Source: Ceratodon purpureus
Taxonomy: Eukaryota > Streptophyta > Bryopsida > Pseudoditrichales > Ditrichaceae
Reading direction: 5' to 3'
Length of the DNA: 64,000 bases
Assembly: GCA_014871385.1 (NCBI GenBank)
Contig: CM026426.1
Coordinates: forward strand, 87,322,852-87,386,851
This document shows, piece after piece, positions 32,144 through 43,217 of the stretch. Numbering within the stretch: the stretch's first letter is position 1; each line of letters opens with the position of its first letter. Position numbers and translations under genes: made by a program. The notes under the pieces were generated by a model that worked only from the letters and a program-made list of their open reading frames with translations, did not search any database and was not told the origin of the DNA.

Positions 32144-33356
32144 AAAACCCGAGTAAGCTATCAAAGTCAAATACGAAAGGAGTTGAAAAGAAATGATGAA
32201 TTAAAATAAGATAAATTAAGTTGAATTTGAAAATAAGCTATCAAAATGAAATACATAAGGGGTTGAATTAAAAAAAACAATAAAAAAATACAAATACAAA
32301 TACAAATACAAATAGAGAAAGCCATTAAAATCAAGTACATAAGGGGTTGGAAATTAATTTTAATATGATTAAAAGAATAAGCTATCAAAATCAAATACAT
32401 GAGGAGTTGAATAAAAAAATAAAAAAATAAAAATGCTTCCCCACCTTGGTGTCTTTTTTTCCAATGAATAATGATACCTTTGTATTTTTTGAAAATAAAG
32501 TAGACATGGTTAACATGTATCGTTTAGAAGTAAGGAAGTTATAGTATTTTTAGAAATTAAACAAGTGATTTAGAATGTCAACTTTGGGCATTAAAAAATG
32601 AGGCAACGAAATATTTGACCCTTCGTGCTATAATTAAATGTATATACAACATTAAAATTTTTATATGGTACAAATTGTTTGGATATAATTTAGATAAGTT
32701 ATTTGTAGTTTTATGTGGAAGGTTTTGCCACATTTACATTTTAAAAAAGGGGTTTGAAGGTGACTTTGACGAAGGTTTAGCCAATTTTATTGGACTCTAC
32801 AAAATTTACTTTGAAGTATCTTTAGGCAAGGAAATTTCCTCACTGAACATCTAGTTTTTTTCCATTCTAAAGAACTCTTTATTAATCTTTCCTTTCTTTC
32901 AATTTTTTTTAAATTTTGTTTTCCTCATCTTCTATCACTAACAATATTTTCCTTCTCTTTTATTATTACTTATTTATTTTCTTTTCAAATTTGTTTTTCG
33001 TCGGTTCCCTCTTCTTATTATTTAGTTATTTATTTTTCTCTTTTTTTTTTTGGACAAAGGATGCTATGAATCATTGATGAATTTGGGGGTCAAATTGAAA
33101 GAACATTCTAAGGTACTTTACTTACATGTCAAGATGGCGCTAAGGGAAGGACAGAACTTTGTGACTGATGTGGACGGCTTAATACCGCACCCAAGGTTTA
33201 AGAACTTGTGATCGGAGGTTACCATCCGGGTTCATCATGGACGCAACCGGTGATCACCAGTAAGCAAGGCTCCTCAGAGTATTGGTGATTGGTGACCGCA
33301 GGTAACCTTCGTCTCGCACCTCGCCTCAGAGTCTCCAGGGTTTTGCAAGCACTAGG
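30823..33356. other. Mostly AT-rich non-coding region
   Basis: No gene is supported. A cluster of three GTAC sites within 30 bp lies at about 31090-31125. From about 31450 the sequence is AT-rich and contains the diverged tandem repeat listed separately. Sequence near 33130-33310 becomes GC-balanced and probably belongs to the promoter of the next gene. Confidence 0.4.
31960..32420 (+). repeat. Diverged tandem repeat, about seven units of 55-90 bp
   Basis: The phrase TCAAAATSAAATACATAAGGGGTTGAA recurs near 31960, 32024, 32086, 32160, 32240, 32328 and 32383, separated by A/T-rich spacers such as (AAAT)n at 32115-32142. Unit length varies because of the simple-sequence spacers. Confidence 0.8.
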
Positions 33357-33440
33357 AAGCTTGGTGTGTGGGCGGGGAGGCTCGGTGTGTGGGCGGGGAG
33401 GCTTGGTGTGTGGGTGGAGAAGCTCGGTGTAGGGGGAGGG
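33357..33440 (+). repeat. 21-bp tandem repeat
   Basis: Four copies of a unit close to TTGGTGTGTGGGCGGGGAGGC start at 33361, 33382, 33403 and 33424, the last degraded. They keep frame with the downstream gene, giving a heptad LGVWAGR, but precede its first ATG at 33540, so they are probably leader sequence. Confidence 0.8.
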
Positions 33441-33539
33441 GAGAGATGTGTGGGGCGAGGGGGATTAATTGTGATTTTTGGAGCCATTGCGTTGCCCAAG
33501 AGCTGTAGCATTGCTCTTGATCAGTTCGGGTTTCTAGCT

Positions 33540-36500
33540 ATGGGCCAGGAGTGTGCACCGAGAGAAGGGGGCAGCATGGATCGATCCATGAGCGGGAAGT
33601 CTAGCAGCATTGCGAGTGCTCGTGCCGGGAGAAGCGGTTCGGTGAGGGCGAGAGGGAGGCAGGGCGAGTACAGCGACGAAGACGGCGAGTTGCGGTCCGC
33701 GCGCAAGAAGGCGAGGTCGGGGGTGAAAGGAGGAGGAGCAGGCGACAGCTTCAAGGACAATGTAGCGCCGAAGAAGGGAGCAGCATTGGCTGAGGAGCCC
33801 TATGAGAGAGAAGGAGGAGCTACTGCAAGGGGCGAAGGAGGGGGAGCTCTTCATGAAGTCGGAGGAGCTGCAAAGGGTAGCGCGAAGAAGAGGGGGAAGT
33901 CCGTGGGGAGGTCTGAACGATCTATCAACAGCGTAGAAGATGTAGACGAGGAAATTGCAAGGTTGAAGAAGCCACCCAGAGAGCTGAAGAGACGGGATTT
34001 CGAGGACGAATTTGGGCTCCAGAACGAAGGGGAAAATCCGCATCACTTTCAGAGGGGTACTGTTCCCGCTGATTCGTTGCGGAAATTGTTTGGGAAGCCG
34101 TATGGAGATGGTGGGCGCAGCGGCTTTTACTGACAGGATTGTGACAAGGTTGAGGTCGTCGATAGAGTTAAGTACCTGCATCCGATTCTCTACCAACATG
34201 GAGAAGGGGAGACCCCCAACCTCATCACGGTGCGGTTTGCTGAGGGGGTAACTCTTGAGTATGAGGAGGGTGGGGGCCGCGTCAATTGGTGCGCGTTTGG
34301 AGAAGAGACAAACAAGCGACAGAGTAGTCGCTATCAACTGGATCGGATCAAGCTGGATGAGCTCCGCAAGAAGATCGCAGAGTCCAGGACCGTGGAGGGG
34401 AAGGGAAGGATTGACGTGCGAGGGAACGAATGGCGGGGAATCAAGGTCGAGGGCGGTTTCAATGTGAAGATGGAGCAGGGCAGCGATGGAAGGGAGCAGG
34501 GTCAACGGAAGGTGGGGGAGGGAGCAGGGTCTGAGGGAACAGTGCGGAGTGGAGGAAAGCTTCGCTATGGTGAGGGGGATGGTGGGCTTGAGTCTGCAAG
34601 GGAGTCGGGGATATGTTTGCAGGAAGACGTGGGAGCTGGGGGGAGGGGTATAGAGCTGAAGAAGGGTGTAGCTTTGGAGCGAATCTGAGTTGTTGAAGGT
34701 CTGATGGCAACAATACACTCGGAGCTGAAGCACAAGCGAGAGGAGACGAAGAAGGCGGCACAGAGGCTTGATGGCGCGGTTTGGAGGAGCAAACAGTGGG
34801 AATGGGATGTAGAGACGCTGAAGAAGCAAGAGGAACAAAAGGCAGCACTGATCAAGGGACTAGAGGAGCAAGGGGCCGATGTGTACAAGGAGAAAATCAA
34901 AATGGAGGGAATCCAAGAACAATTAGCGGAGGAGGATGTGAAGGCTGCATCTCCGAGGGAGGAGTTAAATTCCGCGGAAGCTGAGGTCCGGTTGCTGACA
35001 AGGGGATTAGAAACCGGACAGCTACAATTCGATGCTCTTGTAGCAGAGAAATTTGCCCTCAAACAGGGAAGGAGTGGTGCTAATTTCAGCCCCCAGCTAA
35101 TGGTGTATGCACTTGGAGATCCGGCTATAGTAGAGTTTGATGTCACTGATGAGAGCAAGTTCATTTGAATTACTGTTTGTAGCTTGTGCGATTTTCCATT
35201 TCCTTAGAATGATATAGTTGTTAGCTCTTGTAAGCATCTGTACCATCCCTACTGTGCCTTGGTGTTGTATGTGCGAAGCTGCAAGTGTGTGGCGGAAGGG
35301 TGCGGAGAGTTGGCCCATCCAGACTGGCATCGGAGCTTCTCTTGGGGGGAGCCACCTGCAGAGCTACTAGAGAGGGCGTTGATGTTGGGGTTGGCTGAGG
35401 AGAGAAGAAGATTGCTACAAGAGAGAACAAAGCAAGCTGGGGCGCTGGTGCCCTTGGATGGTATGTTTACGTGACTTCCAATCTTTGTTATTTTCAGTAT
35501 TTAACCTTCACAGCAGGCCACTGCTTTCAGATGCTTTGCGGTTTAGGTGTTCTAGACTACAAGTTCTTTGGTGGTCACTAAGTGCCAATTGTCCCCAGAG
35601 TTATGTGTACATGGCCTCGGTTACTCGTTTGAGTAGTCTAGCCTTGTCTATTGGTACATAGTGTAACTTATGGAATGAAACACTAGGTAAAACCAGGAGT
35701 CCACTCTGTAGGGAATATTGGAAAGTGAGGTAATGTACCTTCTCCCTTGTACTTGTGTATCCTGTCATTTCCATTTGAGTCTGCAATGTCTTAGTGAACT
35801 TGGAGTTGTGGTAGTTTGTCCTCAGATGTATGGTTAATACAGGGTTGGCTTCTAAGAAGGGTACACAGAGTTCTCTAGTAGTACTAAAGGTGCACTCAGA
35901 AATTACAATGTGTACATAAACTGCGATGGAAGAGTTAAGGGTTGAATTGGGGTCATGGAGAGTATGTGTCCACGAGATGTCTTAGTGTACTAGCCTAGAA
36001 GAAAGTGTATTCCAAGGATGTACTTCGATGTGATCCACAGATTAGTGTACATTGCAAAGTACGTTTTGGTTTAAAGTAGGTATTGCAATTTTCTCTTTGT
36101 ACACAGTGTTTAGTATTTAGGTACATGCAACCAACTACAACAAGTACTTTGTGTACTCTAGATCCAAAGTCTGGGCTGAAAATGTACTAACTTCCCTTGT
36201 ACGCAGTGAGCACTGTACTTGACGGAGCTACAACAGGTATTTTTTGTCTTCTATCCACTTTGTACTAAAAGTCGTCTAGGTTAGTCACTAATCCAGTAGG
36301 GTTTAGGGAGTACAGTAAATACTCCGGCTTAGTACAGAAGCACCATTAGTGTGGTTCTTATAGGTAGACATAGTACTAGTTCATTAGTACATCCTAGAGT
36401 GCTTGTGTATTTTAGTACATTGGTTACAACATCTACCAAGTCTAATGTTGTGTGTTATGGCAGGCTCGAGCTTGAGGTTTGCACCAACTCCTTTGAAGTT

Positions 36501-37998
36501 GAGCAACTCAAGCCGCGGCGTGGAGGCACAGACAAGTCAGGCAAATTGGTCGAGAAGGGAAGGTGAGGGATACAGGGAGGCATCGCCTTTGATGGCAAAG
36601 GCAGCGCGGCCTCAAGAGAGGCGAGAAAGAAGTGAAGTGAAGCCGGTTGAGGGAATGGTGATGGAGGCCTTGACGGGTGGGAATCCTTTGAAGGGATCGG
36701 AACCCGATTTGAAGTCTGGGGAAGATTCTTCGGAGGATGAAGAAGAGATAAAGATGTCAAGAGATCATTCTAGCTCTGGCACTACGATTTTAGGTACCAA
36801 CGACAATGACGACGCAGATTCCGAGGAGGCAACGGGGGATGGTGAGGATGGAGGTTGTGACGACAGTGATCAAACTGAGCAACCCGTCTTGGTAGCCAGC
36901 CCAGCCAAGCCTAGAGACACTCTCACGGCACCATCTCCACTGGATGGCATTGAGTATTAGAGGGTTGTCCAGATCGGCCGTCCAGCGGGAGGAGGCGTAC
37001 AGATACTGGTAGGAGACGGCGAGCTAGCGGGATGAGATGATATATTGGCAAGAGGAGGAGGCAGCAGCCAAGGGGAAGGAGGGGGGATTAGGCCAGCAGG
37101 AGGAGGGGGCAGCATGCAAGGGGAAGGAGGGGGCAACAGGCCAGTAGGAGGAGGGGGAAGGAGCCCACTGGGAGGAGGCGGTAGCACCCCAACGGGAGGA
37201 GGGGGCAGCACCTGAGCGGGAGGAGGGGGCAGCACCCCAGCAGGTGGAATTGGCAGCACCTCAACCGAAGTTACCATGTGTTTCTTGGTAGGGGGAGGCA
37301 GCCTACTGGAATTAGTGATGGAGGCCTCGGGAGCGGGCCATAGTCCAGCACATCAGAGGGATAATGAGAAGGGGGTTCAGGGGAAGTTGGAGGTAGAAGA
37401 GGGGGAGAAGGGCAAGGAGAGGAAGTCATCACCGCAGGTTCTAAAGAGCATCCCAGCGAAACCAGGATCCCAATGCTTGCCAGGACGCAAAGCAAAGGGG
37501 GGGAAGGAAGGGGAGCCCGCGGCAAAGGTAGCGCAGCCGGCTTTGAAAGGAGGAGAGCCATGCGGGAAGGAAGGGGAGCCAGCCACGAAGGGAGGATCTC
37601 CCGTAGCAAAGCAAGGAGAGCCTGAGTCAAAGGAAGTGGAGCCCGCAGCAGCAGAAGAAGGAGAGCCTGCCAGAAAGGAGGGGGAGCCCGCATCGAAGGG
37701 GACGAAATCGGCAGTGGAGAGTCCTAGGTCTCCTTTCAAGCTAAGGGCAAAGAGGGCGCGCGGTCCAAGCGTGTCAGATGACACAACACCAGGGGATCTT
37801 ACTGCACTAGAAAACATGTACTTGGCTCAGAAGACAACCTATAAGGAGCTTACAGAGATTGCCGGAGGAGGGGGCAGCAGCCCAATCGTTGCAGAGGGAC
37901 AAGTGCGGACCAGAGCACGCACTGCAAAGGAGGCCCAACCAACATCAGAAGAATCTCCTTCTTCGACCAAGGTTAAGACTAAACGGGGGAGAAGGTGA
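33540..37998 (+). pseudogene. Two-exon coiled-coil and RING-like gene with seven in-frame stops
   Basis: Exon 33540-35460 and exon 36464-37998 join in phase 1 across a GTATGT...TTATGGCAG intron. The frame is never shifted, yet it carries TGA 34131, TGA 34686, TGA 35166, TAG 35205, TAG 36958, TGA 37033 and TGA 37213. The N-terminus is basic and Gly/Arg-rich. A long coiled coil follows (34704-35090; MATIHSELKHKREETKKAAQ and on). A RING-like zinc pattern spans two of the stops: CSLC, then 13 positions, then CKHLYHPYC, then further Cys. Exon 2 is acidic (SGEDSSEDEEEIKM), then Gly-rich GGGGST repeats, then KEGEPA-like repeats, ending in a basic tail. The order matches the gene at 21013-23520, so the two are probably one family. 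Function unknown. Confidence 0.55.
35461..36463 (+). promoter_or_regulatory. Intron packed with GTAC sites
   Basis: Within this 1,003-bp intron I count 24 GTAC tetramers between 35607 and 36418. About three are expected by chance in 812 bp. Many are TGTACTT, AGTACA or TTAGTAC forms. GTAC is the core bound by plant SBP-box (SPL) proteins, including copper-response factors. Whether these are functional sites or the relic of a repeat is open. Confidence 0.6.
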
Positions 37999-38414
37999 AG
38001 GGTGATAAGGTAGGTGGCGCTCTCTTACTAAAGAGACGGAGAGGTGCCACATAGAATGAGGGTCAGAGTGTGGACTGTCGTTAAAGTTCATTATTTTTGT
38101 TATTTTTGGTTTTTGTTATCAAGCAGTTTAGCTGCACCAGTATGCTTGGATAAATTGGCATTGCAGGTACTTCCATGTATCATACTTCATCTATGAGGCC
38201 CCTCTAACGAGAACTGTTCACGGCTGAGATTTTCTGTTTATCCATTAGCATTGATGTTATTTTTTATAAGTTTTTTCCTTGATGAATTATTTCATGTTTT
38301 TAGTTCTTGAATAACTGTGCAGTAGGTGGTTGGTTGCTCCGATGTTGGATATTTTCTTGCACTTCGTTTTTTTCGCATCATGACTTGGGGAAGGTGGTCT
38401 GGTGGGATGTGATT

Positions 38415-39472
38415 CAACTAGGCCGACAGTTGGTATGACCCTGAAGATCTGTCTAATGGGCTCGAGAGGGTGCCTATCCTTGTTGGTCAGTCTGATATTG
38501 CTATGCGTTATTTTCAGTATGTGAACTCTAGTATGGTCTATGACCAGGCCTGGGTACCTACCATCCTAGAGATTTTCCGCCTCGGGGACTACTGCTTGTG
38601 TTCCTCGGAATATCTCCGTGGGATGGTACGTGTGCATGCCAAGAGCAGTCCCTAGGTGGAGTCGGCTACAGCGATGGAGGACTTCTGGAGGACATGGCTT
38701 TTGATCAATTCAACACCGGCGATGCTAACTACTGTAAGAAGGGTTCAATGTGTCTAAATGGAAATGAAGTTTGTGAAGGTCATGTGCCTCGCCCATTTGT
38801 TAAGGAGTGCAATGTTAAGTGTAGGTGTCGTGGTGATTGTGGGAATCGTGTTGTTCAGCAGGGGATGAAGTATCGAGTAGAGGTTTTTCGTACAGCCCTT
38901 ACGGGATGGGGGATTCGGACATGTGAGCATATACCTAGAGGTGCGTTTGTTTTTGAGTTGATGGGAGAGATTTTAACCAATGCTGAGCAAATGTTTAGAA
39001 ACTCGGGGGTAGATGGGGGTCAGTCCTATAGCTTGCAACTCGATGCTGATTGGGCCACAGAGCGGAATTTGGACGACAACAATGCATTGTGCTTGGACAG
39101 TGCTCGATTTGGAAATGTTGCCAAATTTTTGAACCACAGGTTAGAGTCTGATTCCATTTTCTCTACATCGGCCTCCCCTTCCTTGTGTCCAATTCAATGT
39201 GACCTGGCCGTGGGCCTTTGTCCTACAGGTGTGAAGATTCTAACTTAGTGGACATTCCAGTGTCAATAGAGAGTGTTGATCGCCGATATTACCATGTGGC
39301 ATTCTTTGCTAGTCGAATTATAAATCCTGGAGAGGAACTAACATGGGATTATGGCACAGACTTTTCTAAAGAAGATCCAGATTTGCCTAAATGCAAAAGT
39401 GCTAAGTGTAGAGACGGTACAATACCACTTGCAGTCCGAAAGCCCCCCCGCACACCGCGTAGGAGTAGATGA
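38415..39472 (+). pseudogene. SUVR: SUVR-type SET-domain methyltransferase fragment
   Basis: Coding sense begins near 38420 (WYDPEDLSNGLERVPI) and enters a pre-SET-like Cys region (DYCLCSSEYLRG). It then needs a one- or two-base shift near 38620 to reach the next frame (GTCACQEQSLGG). The SET part is clear: FVKECNVKCRCRGDCGNRVV, then TGWGIRTCEHIPRGAFVFEL, MGEILTNAEQ, LDADWATERNL, GNVAKFLNHR. Across an 89-bp intron (39140-39228, phase 2) it continues CEDSNLVDIP and PGEELTWDYG. These are the SUVR1/2/4 landmarks, including the NHRC and WDY catalytic motifs. The post-SET region keeps only part of its cysteines (KCKSAKCRDG). The N-terminal WIYLD half is absent. Histone H3K9 methylation is the family role; this copy looks truncated and frameshifted. 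Confidence 0.75.
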
Positions 39473-40529
39473 CTTCGGCATTGTGCTTGAACTTTATCAT
39501 TTTCCCAAGTATGCACACATTTGCACATTCTTGTATTTTTCATGCGGCTGCCCTTAATGTATGTACAGACGAGATGTAATTCAAGTGACAGTCAGCTTAT
39601 CTATTGTTTGTAGGGCTGTAGACTTTATCTTTGCACATGTTTTGGATATATTGTACTTACAAATAGGCCAGCTGCAAAATGTTGAGCACTTAAGCAAGTA
39701 GAATTCATCTACAACAAACATCATATACTCCAGTAAAATAGAGAAGAATTTAAATTGAGTTTATAAACTCAGGCAATAATTCGAGGTAGCGAATCAATAT
39801 TTCAAATCCTAAAAGTACTTTCGATGGTATTGCTTGAGTATTCTTAGTACTTGTCAAAACACCAACCAGTACTTCTAAAACCAACCCCAAATGAGAAACA
39901 AACCTCTCACCATGGTCTGATAGCTCCCAATTCGCACCATCCGCATATCACTGCTATCCTCAGATATGAGCTCTTGAGGTACCGCTATCCAGTGCTCTCT
40001 GTAAAAGGGCCAAAAAAATAGGAAAAAAACTAGAGTACCTAATATCCAGCAAAATGTAGAACTATGATCGTCCAGCCTGACTCGAAATGAAAAAAGAAAA
40101 GGCACACTGAAAAGGCACGGACTCAAAAGAGAGTGACATTAGAAGGTACAATATGAAATTAAAACAAGAAGATTAGAAAGAATAAAAAAAAAAATGGATT
40201 GTAGGTTCTCTTAATCACAGACTACTATGCCAGACAGTAGATGACTGAAGCAAAAAAAGTGGGAGCACTTGGATAGCGGGACATCTCTAGAGCTCACTTT
40301 CAGTCAGACAAATACCCAAGCATTTGTTTGACTTGTATCATCACGGGACCACTACTTCTAAAACCAACGTCAATTGAGAAACTATCCTGAAATCAGAGTA
40401 CAGAGTGGACCAACTTGTACTTAATCTGCATTGAACACCTTTTACCGATGACATTTCTATAGAAGTTTGCGAGGAATGAAAAAGAAAATCAACTCTTGAA
40501 GATGATGGATGTAGGTCAATTATAAATGA
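39473..40529. other. Intergenic, no gene supported
   Basis: Probable 3' UTR of the SET fragment, then ordinary AT-rich sequence. Four more GTAC sites lie between 39650 and 39875. Open frames on the minus strand here resemble nothing known. Confidence 0.4.
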
Positions 40530-42330
40530 CAACATTAATGATGTAGACAATATCTTAAGTAGGCTGGAAGAAGTCGATTTGGCTTTTTCTTTTAAGAAGT
40601 CCAAGTTTGGAACCAATGAAATTTTGGTGGATGGGCACCAATGTTGATGGTACGAGAAGAAACCTAATCTTGAAAAAGTAGATGCTATTGGGAAGATGAA
40701 GGCTTGTAGTAGTACCACCAAAATAAGGAGGTTCCTGAGAGCATATGACTTTTATCAAATCTGGATTCCTTACCAGGTCATATATCAAAGGCTTTTTATA
40801 AATTATTGAGAAAGAAGATCAAGTTTCCTTTAAAACATGAAGAAGATTTGGCTACGGAAGAATTGAAGAAAACTTTGAAGTCACCACCAATCTTGAAGCA
40901 AGTTGAAAATGAGAGTGACATACTGGTGATTGTAATAGTTGATACAAGTCCAATAGCCCTTGCATGGGCTGTTGGCCACAATGAGGAAAAGAAGAATCAA
41001 TATGCTAACCGATTTGGAGCAAGAATACTTACTCAGAACTTTAGAGTATATCTTCAATATAAAAGAGAACTTTTGAGAGTACCTACAACTTTGAAGGCAC
41101 AAAGAAACTACTTGATTAGAACAAATGTTGTGTTCAAAATTGATTGCATTTGGTTGGCATCATTTTCAATTGCATTTATTTAGACATTGCAATGCATTGA
41201 TGGATAACATATATCAAACCATTGAATCCAATTTTGAAGCATATTACTGTTACAATGAATCCCAAGGCAGATATGCTATCAAGAGCGAGGTATTTTAATG
41301 AAGGAAAAATGATGGCTGATGGAGAAAGTGAAGATTTCACAAGTGAAGATTGTGTGTTGGCCATAGACACAGAAAATGTAGTTGATGAAGCGTTGTCACT
41401 CAAGATTGAGCTTTATGCATGAAGACTGAAAGATATTGATTTATATTTGAACAATTTAAAGAGTCAAGAAGGATGGGTGGATATGACCTTCAAAGAAATC
41501 AAACATCAAGCCTATGGCTATCTTCTTTGAGATGAATTTTTGTAGTAAAGAGCAAACATGGCTACTGAATTGTGAGTGAGAGTGGTTGATGGTTGTGCGA
41601 CCACAACTCAAGAGTTTTATGATGCTCTTAACACTTGTCATATAGGAGTTTGGGCCACCAATACAAGAATCAAAGAGCTTCTATGAGCCCTTCTATGAGA
41701 AGATTTGGTAGAGGAATGAGTGGCATCTTCCTTATTCTCCTATCTATTTTCAATAGGTAATTGATTTGGTTATGATGTTAGTTGGAATTCGCGGCATAAA
41801 ATATCTTAATTTGGCAAGAGAAGAACTCTCAAACTTTGTTGTAGGAAGAACTTTGAGAATCAAATCCATTGAATGGATTTGTCGATTCATTCTTGAAGAT
41901 ATTTTCAAATGAAAACTTACAAAGGAGAGCTAAATGTTGCTAAGGTACAAAACATTTTCAAAGATATGAAGTAAGTTGGCATTGACAACTTATAATCTTA
42001 AGGCCAATTGCAAAACTGAGAGTTGCCCTCTTATCATTTATGCATTGGTTAAGGCTTATAAAACAAGGCTAGTCAATGGCTTAGACTACTTCCATTTACT
42101 TAGTAGGCTGATAAAACCATTCATAGTACAATTTACTGATTATATGCTTATTGGGCTTATGCATGAATACAAAACCCGTAATGCTTGAAGAGGAGCTGAT
42201 TTCAATATAAGTATTTTTGTTTTAGAAATACAATATTAAAAAAATAAATTGTTCAAGCCTCTTGTTCACTAGCAAGGAAGATTGCCAGAAGATATAAAAG
42301 TGGGCTTTGAAGAAAGACAAGGCTTGTAGT
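40530..42330 (+). mobile_element. Degenerate Ty3/gypsy element: RT tail, RNase H, integrase
   Basis: Around 40565-40800, in shifting frames, are the end of reverse transcriptase (DLAFSFKKSKFGTNEI, then KVDAIGKMKACSSTTKIRRFL). From 40806 comes the RNase H region (LATEELKKTLKSPPIL, DILVIVIVDTSPIALAWAVG, and at 41230-41300 ILKHITVTMNPKADMLSRAR, the usual DMLSRA end). At 41755-42180 comes the integrase core (LVGIRGIKYLNLAREELSNF, then ALVKAYKTRLVNG). Stops and frameshifts are frequent, and LTRs are not recognisable. It is much older than the gypsy element at 17.5-19.3 kb and belongs to a different subgroup. Confidence 0.8.
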
Positions 42331-43217
42331 TTCAACAACAAATATTTGAGAAGACTTACTAGTTAAGAATATAGATGATTTAGAAGGGGGTTGGACATTA
42401 GACATTGACAGGATATTGGAGCATCAACATAGTACAGAGAAAAAATTTACAAGAAAATTATTTTGACTATGATAGAGAATTAATGACAATGCTGCATATT
42501 TGTTTTATACGCTATCAATTTCAAATCTCACCGAGCAAAAGATTCCAAGTCTAATCACCATGCAGAACAAGCAACCTCTATTCTCTTAGTAAACCTTTCA
42601 CTAGAACTAGCATTTCAATGATTCAATTTAATCACACTAGATTACCAAGCTACCTTAAGCCAAAGAAAATACATGTTTCCTCAAAACCACTCAGTCATCA
42701 CTGTAATCAACCAAAGAATCAAATCCACATGTACATTTACATGTATCCTGTGTATAATACAAACAATGATAAATATTTCATCCAAATATGACCTGCCACA
42801 AATAGATCTATGCTACACTATACTAGGGCACTAGTGGAACAAGACATGTAGGATACACAAAAACATCAAACATGGCCATTATAAATAACATGTTAATTAT
42901 ACAAAAGAAAAAGCTCATGCTTTGGAAGTAGGTCTATAAAAACACAATATATAAAAATCACATTGAGCCAAACGAACGTCATCTAGAGTATTTAAAATTA
43001 CGATTAGATACTACATAAAATACGAAGGCCCACTTGGTGGTCTAAACGACAGACTAAGTGAATTCAGAAGGACCTTCCAAATTTACAAACTATTTCATAA
43101 GATTACGTTGGCCCCTTCTCATTCCCTATAAAGAAGAGGGTACGAAAAGCACACATGCCAGAAATATACCAGACGTCAGAGCATTAGAATTAAAAGTTAG
43201 AACAGCAAAATAAGTTC
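42331..43217. other. Intergenic, AT-rich
   Basis: No gene or repeat is supported. It probably includes the 3' UTR of the minus-strand MPC gene at its right end. Confidence 0.4.

Noticed and set aside
33534-34838. 434-residue minus-strand ORF
   Set aside because: It is the antisense shadow of the GC-rich plus-strand coiled-coil/RING-like gene, with Ser/Leu/Pro-biased composition and no motif.
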